Below, one piece after another: positions 52,734 to 61,446 of a stretch of 64,000 bases of DNA. How positions within the stretch are numbered: the stretch's first letter is position 1; every line of letters starts with the position of its first letter. The DNA lies in the NCBI RefSeq assembly GCF_047276495.1, contig NZ_CP178543.1, positions 5,332,001-5,396,000 of the forward strand, written 5' to 3'. A model generated the notes under the pieces. It was given only the letters and a program-made list of their open reading frames with translations. It made no database searches and was not told the DNA's origin. The translations under genes and the position numbers were made by a program. This DNA is from Capilliphycus salinus (GTDB lineage: Bacteria; Cyanobacteriota; Cyanobacteriia; Cyanobacteriales; Microcoleaceae).

Positions 52734-54560
52734 ATGAAAGACTTCATAAAATACACCTTTGCTAGCTTACTTGGAAACCTTCTAGGACTCGCCCTCATTG
52801 TCACAATGGGAGTCGGAGGGTTAATCTTTTTAGTGATGGCAGCCGCAACGCAAGACACAGGCCCTCAGGTCAAAGATAAATCCGTTTTAGTCTTCGATCT
52901 GTCGTTAAATATTACCGATGCCGATCCCGAATATAGCACCGGCGAACTGTTTCAACAAGCGCTCGCCGACAGTTCAATCAATCAAATCAAATTGCGATCG
53001 ATTTTAGAAGCATTGGAAGAAGCCAGTCAAGACGATCGCATTGTTGGGCTGTATATTAAAGGTACAAATAACCCCACAGGTACGGGTTTAGTTAATTTAA
53101 AAGAAGTTCGAGATGCCCTAGAAAAATTTAAAGAATCTGGCAAACCCATTATTGCTTATGATTTGGACTGGACCGAACAAGAATATTATCTCGCTTCTAC
53201 GGCGAATACAGTCGTCGTTAACCCCTTGGGTTCGGTGGAAATGGACGGACTGAGTTCGGAAGTAATGTTCTTAACCGGGGCGTTAGAAAAGTTTGGAATT
53301 GGCGTACAAGTGACGCGAGTCGGGAAATATAAATCGGCGGTTGAACCGTTTTTACTCACAGAAATGAGTCCCGAAAATCGACAACAAACGCAAAAGTTAC
53401 TTAATGATATTTGGGGGGAATATCTAACCACAATTAGCCCCAGTCGTCAATTAAATGCGTCTCAGGTTCAACAAATAGCCGACGCACAAGGAATTGTCAT
53501 GGCGCCGGAAGCGGTAAAAAGTAAATTGGTTGATAAAGTCGCTCATTTGGATGAAGTTATTGTCGATCTTAAAAAGCTAACGGGTGAACCGGAAGATGAG
53601 GATAAAATGTTTCGGCAAATTAGCATTAATTCCTATGCAAAAATGCCGGATGTGATGCGAGTCAGTCGCGGAGATATCAACAGTGATAATAAGATTGCTG
53701 TGGTTTATGCCGAAGGAAGTATTGTTGATGGGGAAGGTTTGGGCGGCGATATTGGAGGCGAAAGGCTGGCGAAACAACTGCGAGAATTGCGGATGGATGA
53801 AGATGTAAAAGCGGTGGTTTTACGGGTGAATAGTCCGGGCGGAAGTGCAACGGCTTCGGAAATTATTGGGCGAGAAGTCGAACTTTTAAAAGAACAAAAA
53901 CCGATTGTTGTTTCGATGGGAAATTTTGCGGCTTCCGGTGGATATTGGATCTCGATGGCGGCGAGTCAAATTTTTGCCGAAGCGAATACCATTACGGGTT
54001 CTATTGGGGTGTTTGGTTTGTTGTTTAATGTGCAGGATATCGCCAATGATAATGGGATTACTTGGGATGGGGTGAAAACGGGTCGTTTTGCCGATATTAA
54101 CACGGTTTCCCGTCCTAAAACTCCGGAAGAATTAGCCCGCATTCAAAAGGTGGTTGATGCTATTTACGAACGGTTTTTAACGAAGGTTTCTGAGTCTAGA
54201 AAGCTCCCGAAGTCGAAAGTGGTCGAAATCGCTCAAGGGCGGGTTTGGTCGGGTTTAGAAGCTAAAAAAATCGGTCTGGTGGATGAAATTGGCGGGATAC
54301 AAGATGCGATCGCCGCAGCCGCAGTCCAAGCCGAATTAGAAGACGATTGGAAACTACAAGAATATCCAGAAGGTCAAACTTTTGAACAACAACTCTTAGA
54401 AAGTTTTACCGGAGGAAACTCGGCTCAAGCTTCTTCGACAACTCTCGATCCGATCACTCAGGAATTTCTCAAGTTACGAGAAGAATTAGCACAATTAAAA
54501 GCCTTGAATGATCCGCGTGGAATTTACACTCGTTTACCGTTTAATCTGCACATTGATTAA
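52734..54560 (+). CDS. sppA: Signal peptide peptidase SppA (67K type)
   Basis: SppA is a membrane serine protease that degrades cleaved signal peptides; in cyanobacteria it also takes part in acclimation of antenna proteins to light. The 608-residue duplicated form has a TM near 12-40 (LLGLALIVTMGVGGLIFLVM), an N-terminal half with the catalytic lysine in RVGKYKSAVEPF (~196-204), and a C-terminal half with VLRVNSPGGSATASE and the catalytic serine in MGNFAASGGYWISMAA (~401), then ITGSIGVFG. Both dyad residues are present. It is convergent with furA, the two stops only 9 bp apart. Confidence 0.95.
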   Translation: MKDFIKYTFASLLGNLLGLALIVTMGVGGLIFLVMAAATQDTGPQVKDKSVLVFDLSLNITDADPEYSTGELFQQALADSSINQIKLRSILEALEEASQDDRIVGLYIKGTNNPTGTGLVNLKEVRDALEKFKESGKPIIAYDLDWTEQEYYLASTANTVVVNPLGSVEMDGLSSEVMFLTGALEKFGIGVQVTRVGKYKSAVEPFLLTEMSPENRQQTQKLLNDIWGEYLTTISPSRQLNASQVQQIADAQGIVMAPEAVKSKLVDKVAHLDEVIVDLKKLTGEPEDEDKMFRQISINSYAKMPDVMRVSRGDINSDNKIAVVYAEGSIVDGEGLGGDIGGERLAKQLRELRMDEDVKAVVLRVNSPGGSATASEIIGREVELLKEQKPIVVSMGNFAASGGYWISMAASQIFAEANTITGSIGVFGLLFNVQDIANDNGITWDGVKTGRFADINTVSRPKTPEELARIQKVVDAIYERFLTKVSESRKLPKSKVVEIAQGRVWSGLEAKKIGLVDEIGGIQDAIAAAAVQAELEDDWKLQEYPEGQTFEQQLLESFTGGNSAQASSTTLDPITQEFLKLREELAQLKALNDPRGIYTRLPFNLHID

Positions 54561-54569
54561 TTAGATTAA

Positions 54570-55142
54570 TTAATTCTTATCGAGTTCGTTTTGCTCTTTC
54601 AAGGATTCTAATTTTTCTGCGTGTTCTCCATTTTGACTGTGTTTTCCGTTGGCAATGGCTCGGGGACAACTCCAACTACTCGGAAGCAAAGAGGGCCATC
54701 CCCGTCTGATGGCTTCAATACAAACCGCATGAACCGTCAGTTGACAGTCCAGCAGATGAACTCCCGCTTTATCGGCTTGTTTCTGACCAATTTTTAAAAT
54801 GGACTCGTCACTAAATTCAAAGGTTTTGTAGCACTGGACGCAAACTAGATGGTGGTGTCGGCGGCCTTGAGCGGTAAAGAGTTCATAGTGTTTGTGGCCC
54901 TCGGCGAGTTCGAGTTCCCGCAAAATACCGATATTGGTCAGGAGGTGTAAGGTTCTGTATACCGTCGAGAGGCTAATGTTTTCTCCCTGAGTCTGTAAGA
55001 AGCTGTGAAGTTCTTCTGCACTCAAATGTTTACCTTGGGGAAGGCTATGAAACACTTGAAGAATTTTTTCTCGTTGCGGAGTCAAACGACAGCCCTTTTG
55101 GTTTAGCTCAGATTTGATCGAGCGATTGTTGTAAAACGCCAT
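54570..55142 (-). CDS. furA: Ferric uptake regulator, FurA type
   Basis: FurA represses iron uptake and many other genes when Fe2+ is available. From ATG 55142 the protein has 190 residues, with the winged helix (LNQKGCRLTPQREKILQVFH, LSLSTVYRTLHLL-like) and the metal region HKHYEL, RRHHHLVCVQC. With this start the cysteines fall at 101, 104, 133 and 141, the positions I recall for Anabaena FurA, which supports both the start and the FurA assignment; the final part IRRGWPSLLPSSWSCP is also FurA-like. A ~40-residue charged tail (GKHSQNGEHAEKLESLKEQN) is longer than in Anabaena FurA. An in-frame start at 55169 is less likely. Confidence 0.9.
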   Translation of the reverse strand: MAFYNNRSIKSELNQKGCRLTPQREKILQVFHSLPQGKHLSAEELHSFLQTQGENISLSTVYRTLHLLTNIGILRELELAEGHKHYELFTAQGRRHHHLVCVQCYKTFEFSDESILKIGQKQADKAGVHLLDCQLTVHAVCIEAIRRGWPSLLPSSWSCPRAIANGKHSQNGEHAEKLESLKEQNELDKN

Positions 55143-55535
55143 GTTGTTGGAAGCTTGGATAGATCTCATAATCCCTGCATGATCTCAATTACGACTATAT
55201 ACTTATTGAAAGTATTTTGCAATACTATCTTAAGGATATACTTGCTCAACCCCTCTTGGCAACTCCCTAGAGGAACTGTTACAGCTAGGGTTCAGACAAA
55301 ATTAGTAATTTCAACTGGACTCGCCAGGATAGAATTTGTAACTGAACGAACAATCCTGAGTCTAGGATTAATCACCTAACTGCAAATAACTATCAAACTT
55401 ACCTCTGACCCCGGTTCTAGGGTGGGGATGGGTAACGGATGGGTTGAGTGTGGGTTTTTGAGATTTTGGCTTTTTTAACGGATGGATTTGGGTTGGGTGA
55501 TGGGAAATTTATTATTCATTATTTGGTGAAATTTT
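55143..55535. other. Intergenic region furA / small secreted-type gene
   Basis: Apart from the candidate operator near 55211, the ~390 bp hold a G/T-rich stretch (~55410-55510, GGATGGGTAACGGATGGGTT). No gene is seen. Confidence 0.4.
55207..55230. promoter_or_regulatory. Candidate Fur operator upstream of furA
   Basis: AGTATT-TTGC-AATACT (55211-55226) is an inverted repeat in AT-rich DNA ~70 bp before the furA ATG. Fur regulators commonly repress their own genes; the site is a candidate only. Confidence 0.45.
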
Positions 55536-55930
55536 ATGGCATTTTTAGGGCGTAGAGTGTTTCAATATTCCGCTTTTTTGGGTATCTTTTCCCCAGTTTC
55601 GCTGCTTTTCCTGATGCGGAAACGGTTGAATTTGTGACTCGGAAATATAACGTACTGTTGGAAAATACTAGAAGTGGATGCGGATATTATGCAAACCCCA
55701 ATACTTTAACTGTATCTTCGCAAAATTCGAGTGTGCGAGAGTTAAGCGTATTACTCAAACCCGGAGAAATATCGGGTTCAATGTGTAATGGTGTGTTTGA
55801 ATTTTGGGTGTTAACGGTGAACTGTCAAACCTCGGAAATTTATTATTCTGAAAGAATGGGTTCGCCTTCCAATTGGACGCAAAACTTCTACAAAAATTTG
55901 GATGTCAGTCAAAAAGTTTGTGGTTTATAG
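55536..55930 (+). pseudogene. Small secreted-type protein, apparent frameshift in the signal peptide
   Basis: ATG 55536, preceded by GGTGA, opens MAFLGRRVFQYSAFLGIFSP, a good signal-peptide start, but the frame stops after 33 codons. The frame that continues (…AAFPDAETVEFVTRKYNVLL) is joined only by a shift near 55595-55605 and then runs to 55930 as a 98-residue domain with three to four cysteines (SGCGYY, GSMCNGVF, VNCQTSEIYY, KVCGL). With no shift, the first start in that frame is GTG 55634, which would remove the signal. I do not recognise the domain. Either a degenerate gene or a sequencing slip is possible. Confidence 0.5.
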
Positions 55931-55974
55931 GTTAAGGGTAGGTTGATGTTAATTATTGATTATCAACATAGTTA

Positions 55975-56082
55975 ACGGTGGAAACCGCCCCTAAAAAATA
56001 GATTAAAAATGATTTATAGGCTGATTCCGCCTAGATTTATGTCTCTAATAAATAACAGAAATAAACCCGCACCCCTGTTGTA
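55975..56082. repeat. Diverged GGGGCGGGTT-type repeat
   Basis: GAAACCGCCCCTAAAAAATAG and AAATAAACCCGCACCCCTG are related to the arms of the dispersed palindromic repeat, but diverged and partly reordered. Confidence 0.45.
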
Positions 56083-56092
56083 AAAATCTCAT

Positions 56093-56123
56093 AAAAAACC
56101 CGGTTTATCTAATCAACCGGGTT
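56093..56123 (-). terminator. Terminator of the DUF2157 / GDYXXLXY genes
   Basis: AACCCGGTT (56097-56105) and AACCGGGTT (56115-56123) form a 9-bp stem. On the minus strand a T-run follows it, 12 bp after the stop of the GDYXXLXY gene. Confidence 0.75.
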
Positions 56124-56134
56124 AATTTAAAAAG

Positions 56135-56839
56135 CTAGAATTTATAATTTTGATTGCGAACCCACAAACTCAGAGGAACCGCTTTTCCTTTGGCGTTTAC
56201 TTTCACTTCTACTACAAAAGATTCGGGGTTGCTTTGTTGGACGTTGGCAATATTTTCATTAACTTGAATTCGTTGATCTTCTGGCATATAATAGGTTTCT
56301 AAACCGTATTCAATTTGCCAACCTTTTGATTCTCCTTTGAGTGCAATTTGATTATCGGGTAAGTTTTTAGGTAAAGTTGAACTGACTTTAACGGGTTCCC
56401 AAGCTTGCGGGCGAGGAGAATCCGTTTGTTGTTCGGTTGGTTGTTCGGTTGGTTGTTCTAAAATCACATAAATTATTGTTCCCGATGCTAGATAATCTTG
56501 ATTGTTTGAAACCTCTTTCCAACCGGGGAGAGTTTTCAGGGTTTCTGGAGTCGAAATATCATAATTCAACACCTGATAATAACCCCGCAAAAAATCATAA
56601 GGATCGACGGGTGCGGTTTGCAAAATAACGGTTTTTCCGGTAAGATGAGTATAAACCGCCTCGGCCGGAACTGACCCAATTAAACCGAGTTGAATCAGCA
56701 ACGGTATCCACAGTCTCCAACTTGAAAGACGTTTGGTTTTAACGGGAGATTTAGTAATCTGAGGCGGGGTTTCAGTCTCCAGATTTTCAGAAATATCAGT
56801 AGAGAATTTTTCGGTATTTTTAGCATTGTGTTCTTGCAT
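56135..56839 (-). CDS. GDYXXLXY-domain membrane protein
   Basis: From ATG 56839 (good GGAGG upstream) the protein has ~234 residues: a charged cytoplasmic N-terminus, one TM (~40-60, LWIPLLIQLGLIGSVPAEAV) and an outer GDYXXLXY domain, recognisable by VDPYDFLRGYYQVLNYDIS. A direct repeat PTEQPTEQQT interrupts the domain, and the C-terminus ends PLSLWVRNQNYKF. This family is regularly encoded next to DUF2157 proteins and that is so here: it follows the DUF2157 gene by ~100 bp on the same strand. They probably form a membrane complex; function is unknown. An in-frame start 15 codons upstream lacks a Shine-Dalgarno. Confidence 0.88.
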   Translation of the reverse strand: MQEHNAKNTEKFSTDISENLETETPPQITKSPVKTKRLSSWRLWIPLLIQLGLIGSVPAEAVYTHLTGKTVILQTAPVDPYDFLRGYYQVLNYDISTPETLKTLPGWKEVSNNQDYLASGTIIYVILEQPTEQPTEQQTDSPRPQAWEPVKVSSTLPKNLPDNQIALKGESKGWQIEYGLETYYMPEDQRIQVNENIANVQQSNPESFVVEVKVNAKGKAVPLSLWVRNQNYKF

Positions 56840-56897
56840 TGTCTTCAACCTCCAGATCGAAAATAATAGAAAAAATTTGAGCAAATGATGAATGATG

Positions 56898-56940
56898 AAT
56901 CTTGCCTATTGCCTATTGCCTGTTGCCTATTGCCTATTCC
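56898..56940. repeat. Heptameric tandem repeat (TTGCCTA)n
   Basis: About five TTGCCTA-type units lie between the GDYXXLXY and DUF2157 genes, preceded by two TGATGAA units. Such 7-bp tandem repeats are typical of cyanobacterial genomes. Confidence 0.85.
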
Positions 56941-56942
56941 CT

Positions 56943-58316
56943 TTAACTGTGTTGACGGGATAAATGACGTTCAAACCATAACCCCGCTAAAATTACCCCG
57001 ACACCACATAATACAAAGACAAATGCTTTCAACAGTAATTCTGTGTTATATTCAAAAGTACGGCTCATAATTTGCAGCGTCAGTAAGACCAGACCGCCCC
57101 AAAATGCCCCTCGTTTTCCTTGTGATAATCCGATTCTAACTAAGCCACCTGCGAGTAAAAAGAGTAGAATATTGAACACAAATACAAATAGGAATGTCTC
57201 AATATTTTGAAATGCCAAACTAACCAGCGCCGTTACAACTAAAAAGACAGCGATCGCACTGCTAACGGCATCGAGTCCCCAACGTTGACCGGAATGGCGG
57301 GGTTTTGCTAAATACAGCCATTGACAAATCGTTAAACCGCCAAATAAAATCACATCAAAGATGAAATTAAACCCATTAATAGTTAGAGATTCTCTATAGC
57401 CAGTATAGAAGAAAAAATTCCCAAATCTTTGAAAAGAAAAGAGAAAAAATAAAACCCCTAAAAACCAAATTGCCAAGTTGCGAGTAGAAGATCGAAAAGG
57501 TCGGCTATCAATAAAAGGAAATAGGCTGTCATCATAACTCCAAAGCAATGCGGGAGGTAAAATTAATCCGATTGTCATTAATTCTGTAGAGAAATTCCTG
57601 TTTAAAAGCACGGCGATATTCATTTCTACAGCGGGAATTAATAGCAATATCGCCAGGATAAAAATTGCTCTGGACTGACACCAATAAGCCAGGGGAACAT
57701 ACAAAATAGCGGCGAGTAACCCCATGTGTACGAGAAGAAATTCTAACCCGGTTAATTCCCCCGGAACAAAAATATTATTGACTCCCGACCAATACCCAAT
57801 TCCAACCAGTAAACTTGATAGAATACCGAGGGAAACCAGACGCAGGCTGTAAGCCATCAGTAAAACACCCAATCCCCACACCAAAAACAGTCCGTAGGGA
57901 GAACCGCCAATATGGAACATTTGCGCCATCAGGGAAATATTAGCCCCCAAACTGAGGGCGCCAAAAATCAGCAATCCCTCTCCCAAACGTTTTGTTTTCC
58001 CGGTTTCGGGGTTAGACTGCCACAAATAAAACCCACTGGCATTTAAACCGATAAATAAACTCAGTAGCAAGATAATTTTAAATTCTCGCGGCCACTGTTG
58101 CCAATTGGCGGCGACAAAGGTAATCACGCCCAAACCTAACAGAATACTCCCCAAACCGATGAGAATCATCACAAAACGGTTACTGGCGGCAGAATCAATC
58201 CTGTTAAATTGATAGCGATCGCAAATTTGTTGATAAGTTGAATCGTCGATCAATCCTTCTGCTTTCCAAAGTTGAGTTTCATGGCGCAGTTGGCGACGAA
58301 ATTTTTCGGAAGCCAT
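56943..58316 (-). CDS. DUF2157-domain polytopic membrane protein
   Basis: A 457-residue protein with a soluble N-terminal helical hairpin (FRRQLRHETQLWKAEGLIDD, then QQICDRYQF) that is the DUF2157 signature, followed by about twelve TM segments (for example FVMILIGLGSILLGLGVITF, AANWQQWPREFKIILLLSL, LGANISLMAQMFHI). The function of the family is unknown. It is upstream of the GDYXXLXY gene in the same direction, with which it is normally paired, so they are probably one transcript. Confidence 0.9.
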   Translation of the reverse strand: MASEKFRRQLRHETQLWKAEGLIDDSTYQQICDRYQFNRIDSAASNRFVMILIGLGSILLGLGVITFVAANWQQWPREFKIILLLSLFIGLNASGFYLWQSNPETGKTKRLGEGLLIFGALSLGANISLMAQMFHIGGSPYGLFLVWGLGVLLMAYSLRLVSLGILSSLLVGIGYWSGVNNIFVPGELTGLEFLLVHMGLLAAILYVPLAYWCQSRAIFILAILLLIPAVEMNIAVLLNRNFSTELMTIGLILPPALLWSYDDSLFPFIDSRPFRSSTRNLAIWFLGVLFFLFSFQRFGNFFFYTGYRESLTINGFNFIFDVILFGGLTICQWLYLAKPRHSGQRWGLDAVSSAIAVFLVVTALVSLAFQNIETFLFVFVFNILLFLLAGGLVRIGLSQGKRGAFWGGLVLLTLQIMSRTFEYNTELLLKAFVFVLCGVGVILAGLWFERHLSRQHS

Positions 58317-58455
58317 CTTTTATTTATTCGCCTCTAAAAGGCGATTATATCCCAAGTTACGCTTCTAGTTTGTCATTCATTTTTAGGGTTTTCTAATCGC
58401 TTTAGACACCTGTTAAACCTGCACAATTAGGGGAACAGGTCTCAGGTGTCGGGTT

Positions 58456-58520
58456 TGTAGGGGCGGGTTCTGTCAAAATCTATGTTTTCCTAGAAATAAT
58501 TGATATAAACCCGCCCCTAG
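58456..58520. repeat. GGGGCGGGTT palindromic repeat, copy 4
   Basis: TAGGGGCGGGTTCTGTCAAA and ATATAAACCCGCCCCTAG are nearly perfect inverted arms around an AT-rich spacer. It is the cleanest copy of the family and matches the copy at 27838. Confidence 0.85.
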
Positions 58521-58528
58521 ATCTGCCC

Positions 58529-58561
58529 AAAAACCCGGTTTCTTTGAGAAACCGGGTTTTT
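58529..58561 (-). terminator. Terminator of the coaD / DivIVA-like operon
   Basis: AAAAACCCGGTTTC (58529-58542) and GAAACCGGGTTTTT (58548-58561) form a perfect 14-bp stem with a 5-nt loop and T/A-runs on both sides, so it can work in both directions. It lies ~55 bp after the DivIVA-like gene's stop. Confidence 0.85.
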
Positions 58562-58581
58562 GAATAATGACAACTGAAAAA

Positions 58582-58614
58582 ACTGGTGACTGGTGACTGG
58601 TAATGAGTGACTGT
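58582..58614. repeat. ACTGGTG / AATGAGTGACTGT repeat, copy abutting a stop codon
   Basis: ACTGGTGACTGGTGACTGGT followed by AATGAGTGACTGT ends exactly next to the TAA of the DivIVA-like gene. Almost the same 40-bp sequence is at 62689-62725, and its parts are in the cluster at 38617-38710. Confidence 0.8.
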
Positions 58615-59280
58615 TTATTGTCCCCGTAGTTGTCCTGAGGTTTGATCGTGTTGAATTTGCAACTGTTGGCGGCCATTACGAATGACTCGTAACATTTCGC
58701 TGAGTTGCTGTTCAATATTTCCTAAAACGTGGTCGGCGTACTCATCGGCGCCATTTTGAATGTCTTGACAGTCGGCCAACGTTCTAGAGCGGATGTCATC
58801 AAGTTCTTTTTGAGCTTGATAACGAATATGTTCAACTTCGGAGACGGTTTGCTGCTGGAGGGCTTCGCACTCGGCTTGAACTTGTTGTCGTAACTGTTCG
58901 GCTTCGGCTTGGGCTTGCTGAACAATTCCCATTTCATTCAAGATTTGAGTCGCCCGAAGTTCTGCGGCTTCGAGAATTTCCTGGGCGTATTCTTCGGCTT
59001 CGGTGAGAATTTCGTCTTTGTGGCGAACAATAATATCCGCTTCTTGAAAGGCGCTCGGTAAATTTAAGCGGATTAAATCTAATTGATCTAATAATTGTTC
59101 TTCATCCACTAAAGTTCGGCGAGTCAGGGGAACCCGAGGACTGTCAAGAATCATTTCCTCCAGTCGGTTGAGTTCTCGTTGAATATCGATCCCAGGTCCG
59201 CCACTGGGAGTGGTGTCTATCTCTGGGATAATTCCATTTTCTTCGGGGTCGATTTGGCGATTGGATTCCTGGCGTAGCAT
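58615..59280 (-). CDS. DivIVA-like coiled-coil protein
   Basis: The 221-residue protein has a Pro/Gly-rich N-terminus, then a long coiled coil (~45-215) with LEEMILDSPRVPLTRRTLVD, EAEEYAQEILEAAELRATQI and QLRQQVQAECEALQQQTVSE. It resembles cyanobacterial DivIVA-like/Cdv3 proteins of cell division and also F-type ATPase b subunits, but it has no membrane anchor. A division-site role is inferred from family only. It starts at the base next to the coaD stop (no gap), so it is translated from the coaD transcript. Confidence 0.8.
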   Translation of the reverse strand: MLRQESNRQIDPEENGIIPEIDTTPSGGPGIDIQRELNRLEEMILDSPRVPLTRRTLVDEEQLLDQLDLIRLNLPSAFQEADIIVRHKDEILTEAEEYAQEILEAAELRATQILNEMGIVQQAQAEAEQLRQQVQAECEALQQQTVSEVEHIRYQAQKELDDIRSRTLADCQDIQNGADEYADHVLGNIEQQLSEMLRVIRNGRQQLQIQHDQTSGQLRGQ

Positions 59281-59754
59281 TTATAAATATTTTTTATATA
59301 TATCTTGAGCAACGTGTTTAGGAACGAGATGATCGACGGAACCGCTAAACTTAGCAATCTCTTTTACCACACTACTGGATAAAAAGCTATATTCATTTGA
59401 GGTTGCCAAGAAAACTGTCTCAATCTTATCAGAGAGGGTCTTATTCGTGTGAGCCATTTGAAGTTCCATTTCAAAATCTGACAGGACTCGCAGCCCTCGA
59501 AGTAGAACTTGAGCATTCCGTTGTTTTGCATACTCTACCGTAAGACCTTTAAAGCTGACGACTTCTAGATTATCCAGATGTTGAACGGAGGTGCGAATTT
59601 GTTCGATGCGTTCTTCGACGGTAAACAAAGGGGTTTTGTTTGGATTTCGCAGAACTGCAACGATGACCAGTTCAAAAAGCTGACAACCTCGTTCTATAAT
59701 ATCTAGGTGGCCTAAGGTAATCGGATCAAAGCTACCAGGATAAATCGCAATCAC
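59281..59754 (-). CDS. coaD: Phosphopantetheine adenylyltransferase CoaD
   Basis: CoaD adenylylates 4'-phosphopantetheine to dephospho-CoA, the fourth step of CoA synthesis. The 157-residue protein has the nucleotidyltransferase motif AIYPGSFDPITLGHLDII (T/HxGH, ~3-20), LLRGLRVLSDFEMELQMAH and FLSSSVVKEIAKF (ISSS-type ATP loop). Length is normal. It is the first gene of a two-gene operon with the DivIVA-like gene. Confidence 0.97.
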   Translation of the reverse strand: MIAIYPGSFDPITLGHLDIIERGCQLFELVIVAVLRNPNKTPLFTVEERIEQIRTSVQHLDNLEVVSFKGLTVEYAKQRNAQVLLRGLRVLSDFEMELQMAHTNKTLSDKIETVFLATSNEYSFLSSSVVKEIAKFSGSVDHLVPKHVAQDIYKKYL

Positions 59755-59957
59755 GATTGAGCCATTGTAGGAGTTACTGACAAATTATAGGACGATTTGA
59801 AAATCCCGCCCAATTTAATCAACAGAAACTCTACAATTCAAATGGCCTCGACAAAGACCCTCATCGGTTGAGAACCCATTGCTTTCGACCATCGAACTGC
59901 TCAACCTTTCTACAAATACACCCAGATAGAGAAAGGCTCTACTGCAACTAACCCAAG

Positions 59958-61184
59958 TTAACCGTCCGCACTAAAGGGAGATTTACCCGATTTGTACTGA
60001 CGAATTGAACCATCGGTATCGATCCCCGACATTCGGAAACGGCGATCGAGATCTGCCGGTTCTGGCGAAACTTTTTCGGCTTCCTCCATCGTAATCCGGC
60101 CTTCGACGACTTTATCAAAGATGGATTCGTTCAGCAGTTTCATTCCTTCGTAGTTGTCGGTTTCCATCAACTGCATTGCACTTTCTTCATCCCCTTTCAG
60201 GAGATAATCGCGCATCGCCGGAGTATTGATCAAGATTTCATGTACCCCCGTCCGACGATTTTCGACTGTAGGAACCAGCAATTGGGCGACAACCGCCACC
60301 AAAGAATCGCAGATTTGAATTCGCATCGCCGGCTGTTCGTCTACGTTAAACAGGTTCAACAGACGGTTAATGCTATTAATTGCACTGCGGGTGTGCAGGG
60401 TTCCCAGAACCAAGTGACCCGTTTGCGCCGCTTGCAGCGCCGTGTTTACCGTTGCGCGATCGCGCATTTCCCCGATCAGAATCACGTCGGGATCTTCCCG
60501 CAAAGCCGCCCGCAAAGCGTTCTGAAATTCTAACGTATGCAGGCCGACTTCCCGCTGACTGATCAGACAGCGATGGGACGGATGTACAAATTCGATTGGA
60601 TCTTCGATGGTGATCACGTGCTTTTTGGCGGTTTCATTGAGATAACGAATCATCGCCGCCAGGGTGGTGGATTTCCCCGAACCGGTTGGCCCCGTGACCA
60701 AAATTAATCCCTGGGGAAAGCTAATAATCTTTTTCAAGACTTCGGGTAAACCGAGTTCATCAATGGAGGGAACTTTTAAGTTAATTAACCGCAGTACCAT
60801 CGCCCCCCCGCTGAGGGAGTCAAAACAGTTCACCCGACAACGGACTAAACCGGGATAAAAAATCGCCGTATCGAGTTCTTTATCGCGATCAAACTGCTGT
60901 CGTTGATGGTTCGTCAGGATCTCGGCCAGGTATTGATCAAAAACTTCCGGTGTGACCTTGACCTGATCCTTGGCCCTGACCATCTCCCCCTGAATCCTAA
61001 ACCGGGGAGTATGTCCGACGCGAATATGAATGTCGGAGGCTTTGAGATTAAACGCATCTTTGACCATTTGTTTGATGCTGGTCTTGATGGTTGAGCTTCT
61101 CCCCGGAGACTCTGGGGATTTTGGGGGTGGGGGTACCTTCGGCAAAGAATTGTTAGACGACTGAGGTACAGCAGCGTTTGTCAT
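59958..61184 (-). CDS. pilT: PilT-family type IV pilus retraction ATPase
   Basis: PilT hexamers power pilus retraction in twitching and phototaxis. The 408-residue protein has a Pro-rich N-terminus, the PAS-like N domain (SDIHIRVGHTPRFRIQGEMV), Walker A GPTGSGKSTTLAAMI (~165-180), Asp box ITIEDPIEFVH, Walker B DPDVILIGEMRD (~233) and His box AAQTGHLVLGTLHT. The C-terminal AIRNLIRE motif that PilT needs for retraction is changed to AMRDYLLKGDE, as in accessory PilT2-like paralogues. The role in motility direction is therefore possible but unproven. No other pil gene is adjacent. Confidence 0.92.
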   Translation of the reverse strand: MTNAAVPQSSNNSLPKVPPPPKSPESPGRSSTIKTSIKQMVKDAFNLKASDIHIRVGHTPRFRIQGEMVRAKDQVKVTPEVFDQYLAEILTNHQRQQFDRDKELDTAIFYPGLVRCRVNCFDSLSGGAMVLRLINLKVPSIDELGLPEVLKKIISFPQGLILVTGPTGSGKSTTLAAMIRYLNETAKKHVITIEDPIEFVHPSHRCLISQREVGLHTLEFQNALRAALREDPDVILIGEMRDRATVNTALQAAQTGHLVLGTLHTRSAINSINRLLNLFNVDEQPAMRIQICDSLVAVVAQLLVPTVENRRTGVHEILINTPAMRDYLLKGDEESAMQLMETDNYEGMKLLNESIFDKVVEGRITMEEAEKVSPEPADLDRRFRMSGIDTDGSIRQYKSGKSPFSADG

Positions 61185-61446
61185 AGGTTGGATTCTCCTG
61201 GCTTGCGCGAACTCAGTTAATTTTTGTCGGGTGAATTAACAGCAATTACAGCAATTATAGAAAATTTAATGAGTTCTTGTAGACTTTTTAAAAGTTTTGT
61301 AATCAAAATTTTAGCTCGGACCCGATCAGATTACCCCAATTTCTTCTGAAAATTACTCTGTTAATTTACCATAAGATCAAAGTTATTACCCGAGAAAATT
61401 ACAGAGATTCTCGGACCACGCCAACACGCTCCCCGCAGTATTTCCT

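Noticed and set aside
54570..55142. Apparent loss of a second zinc CxxC in the Fur protein
   Set aside because: FurA of Anabaena has the same arrangement (C101xxC104 plus C133 and C141, no second CxxC), so it is normal for this type.
56898..56940. Possible CRISPR-like repeats (here and at 36893-37080, 38441-38570)
   Set aside because: These are short tandem units (7-14 bp) without spacers of regular length, and no cas genes are near.
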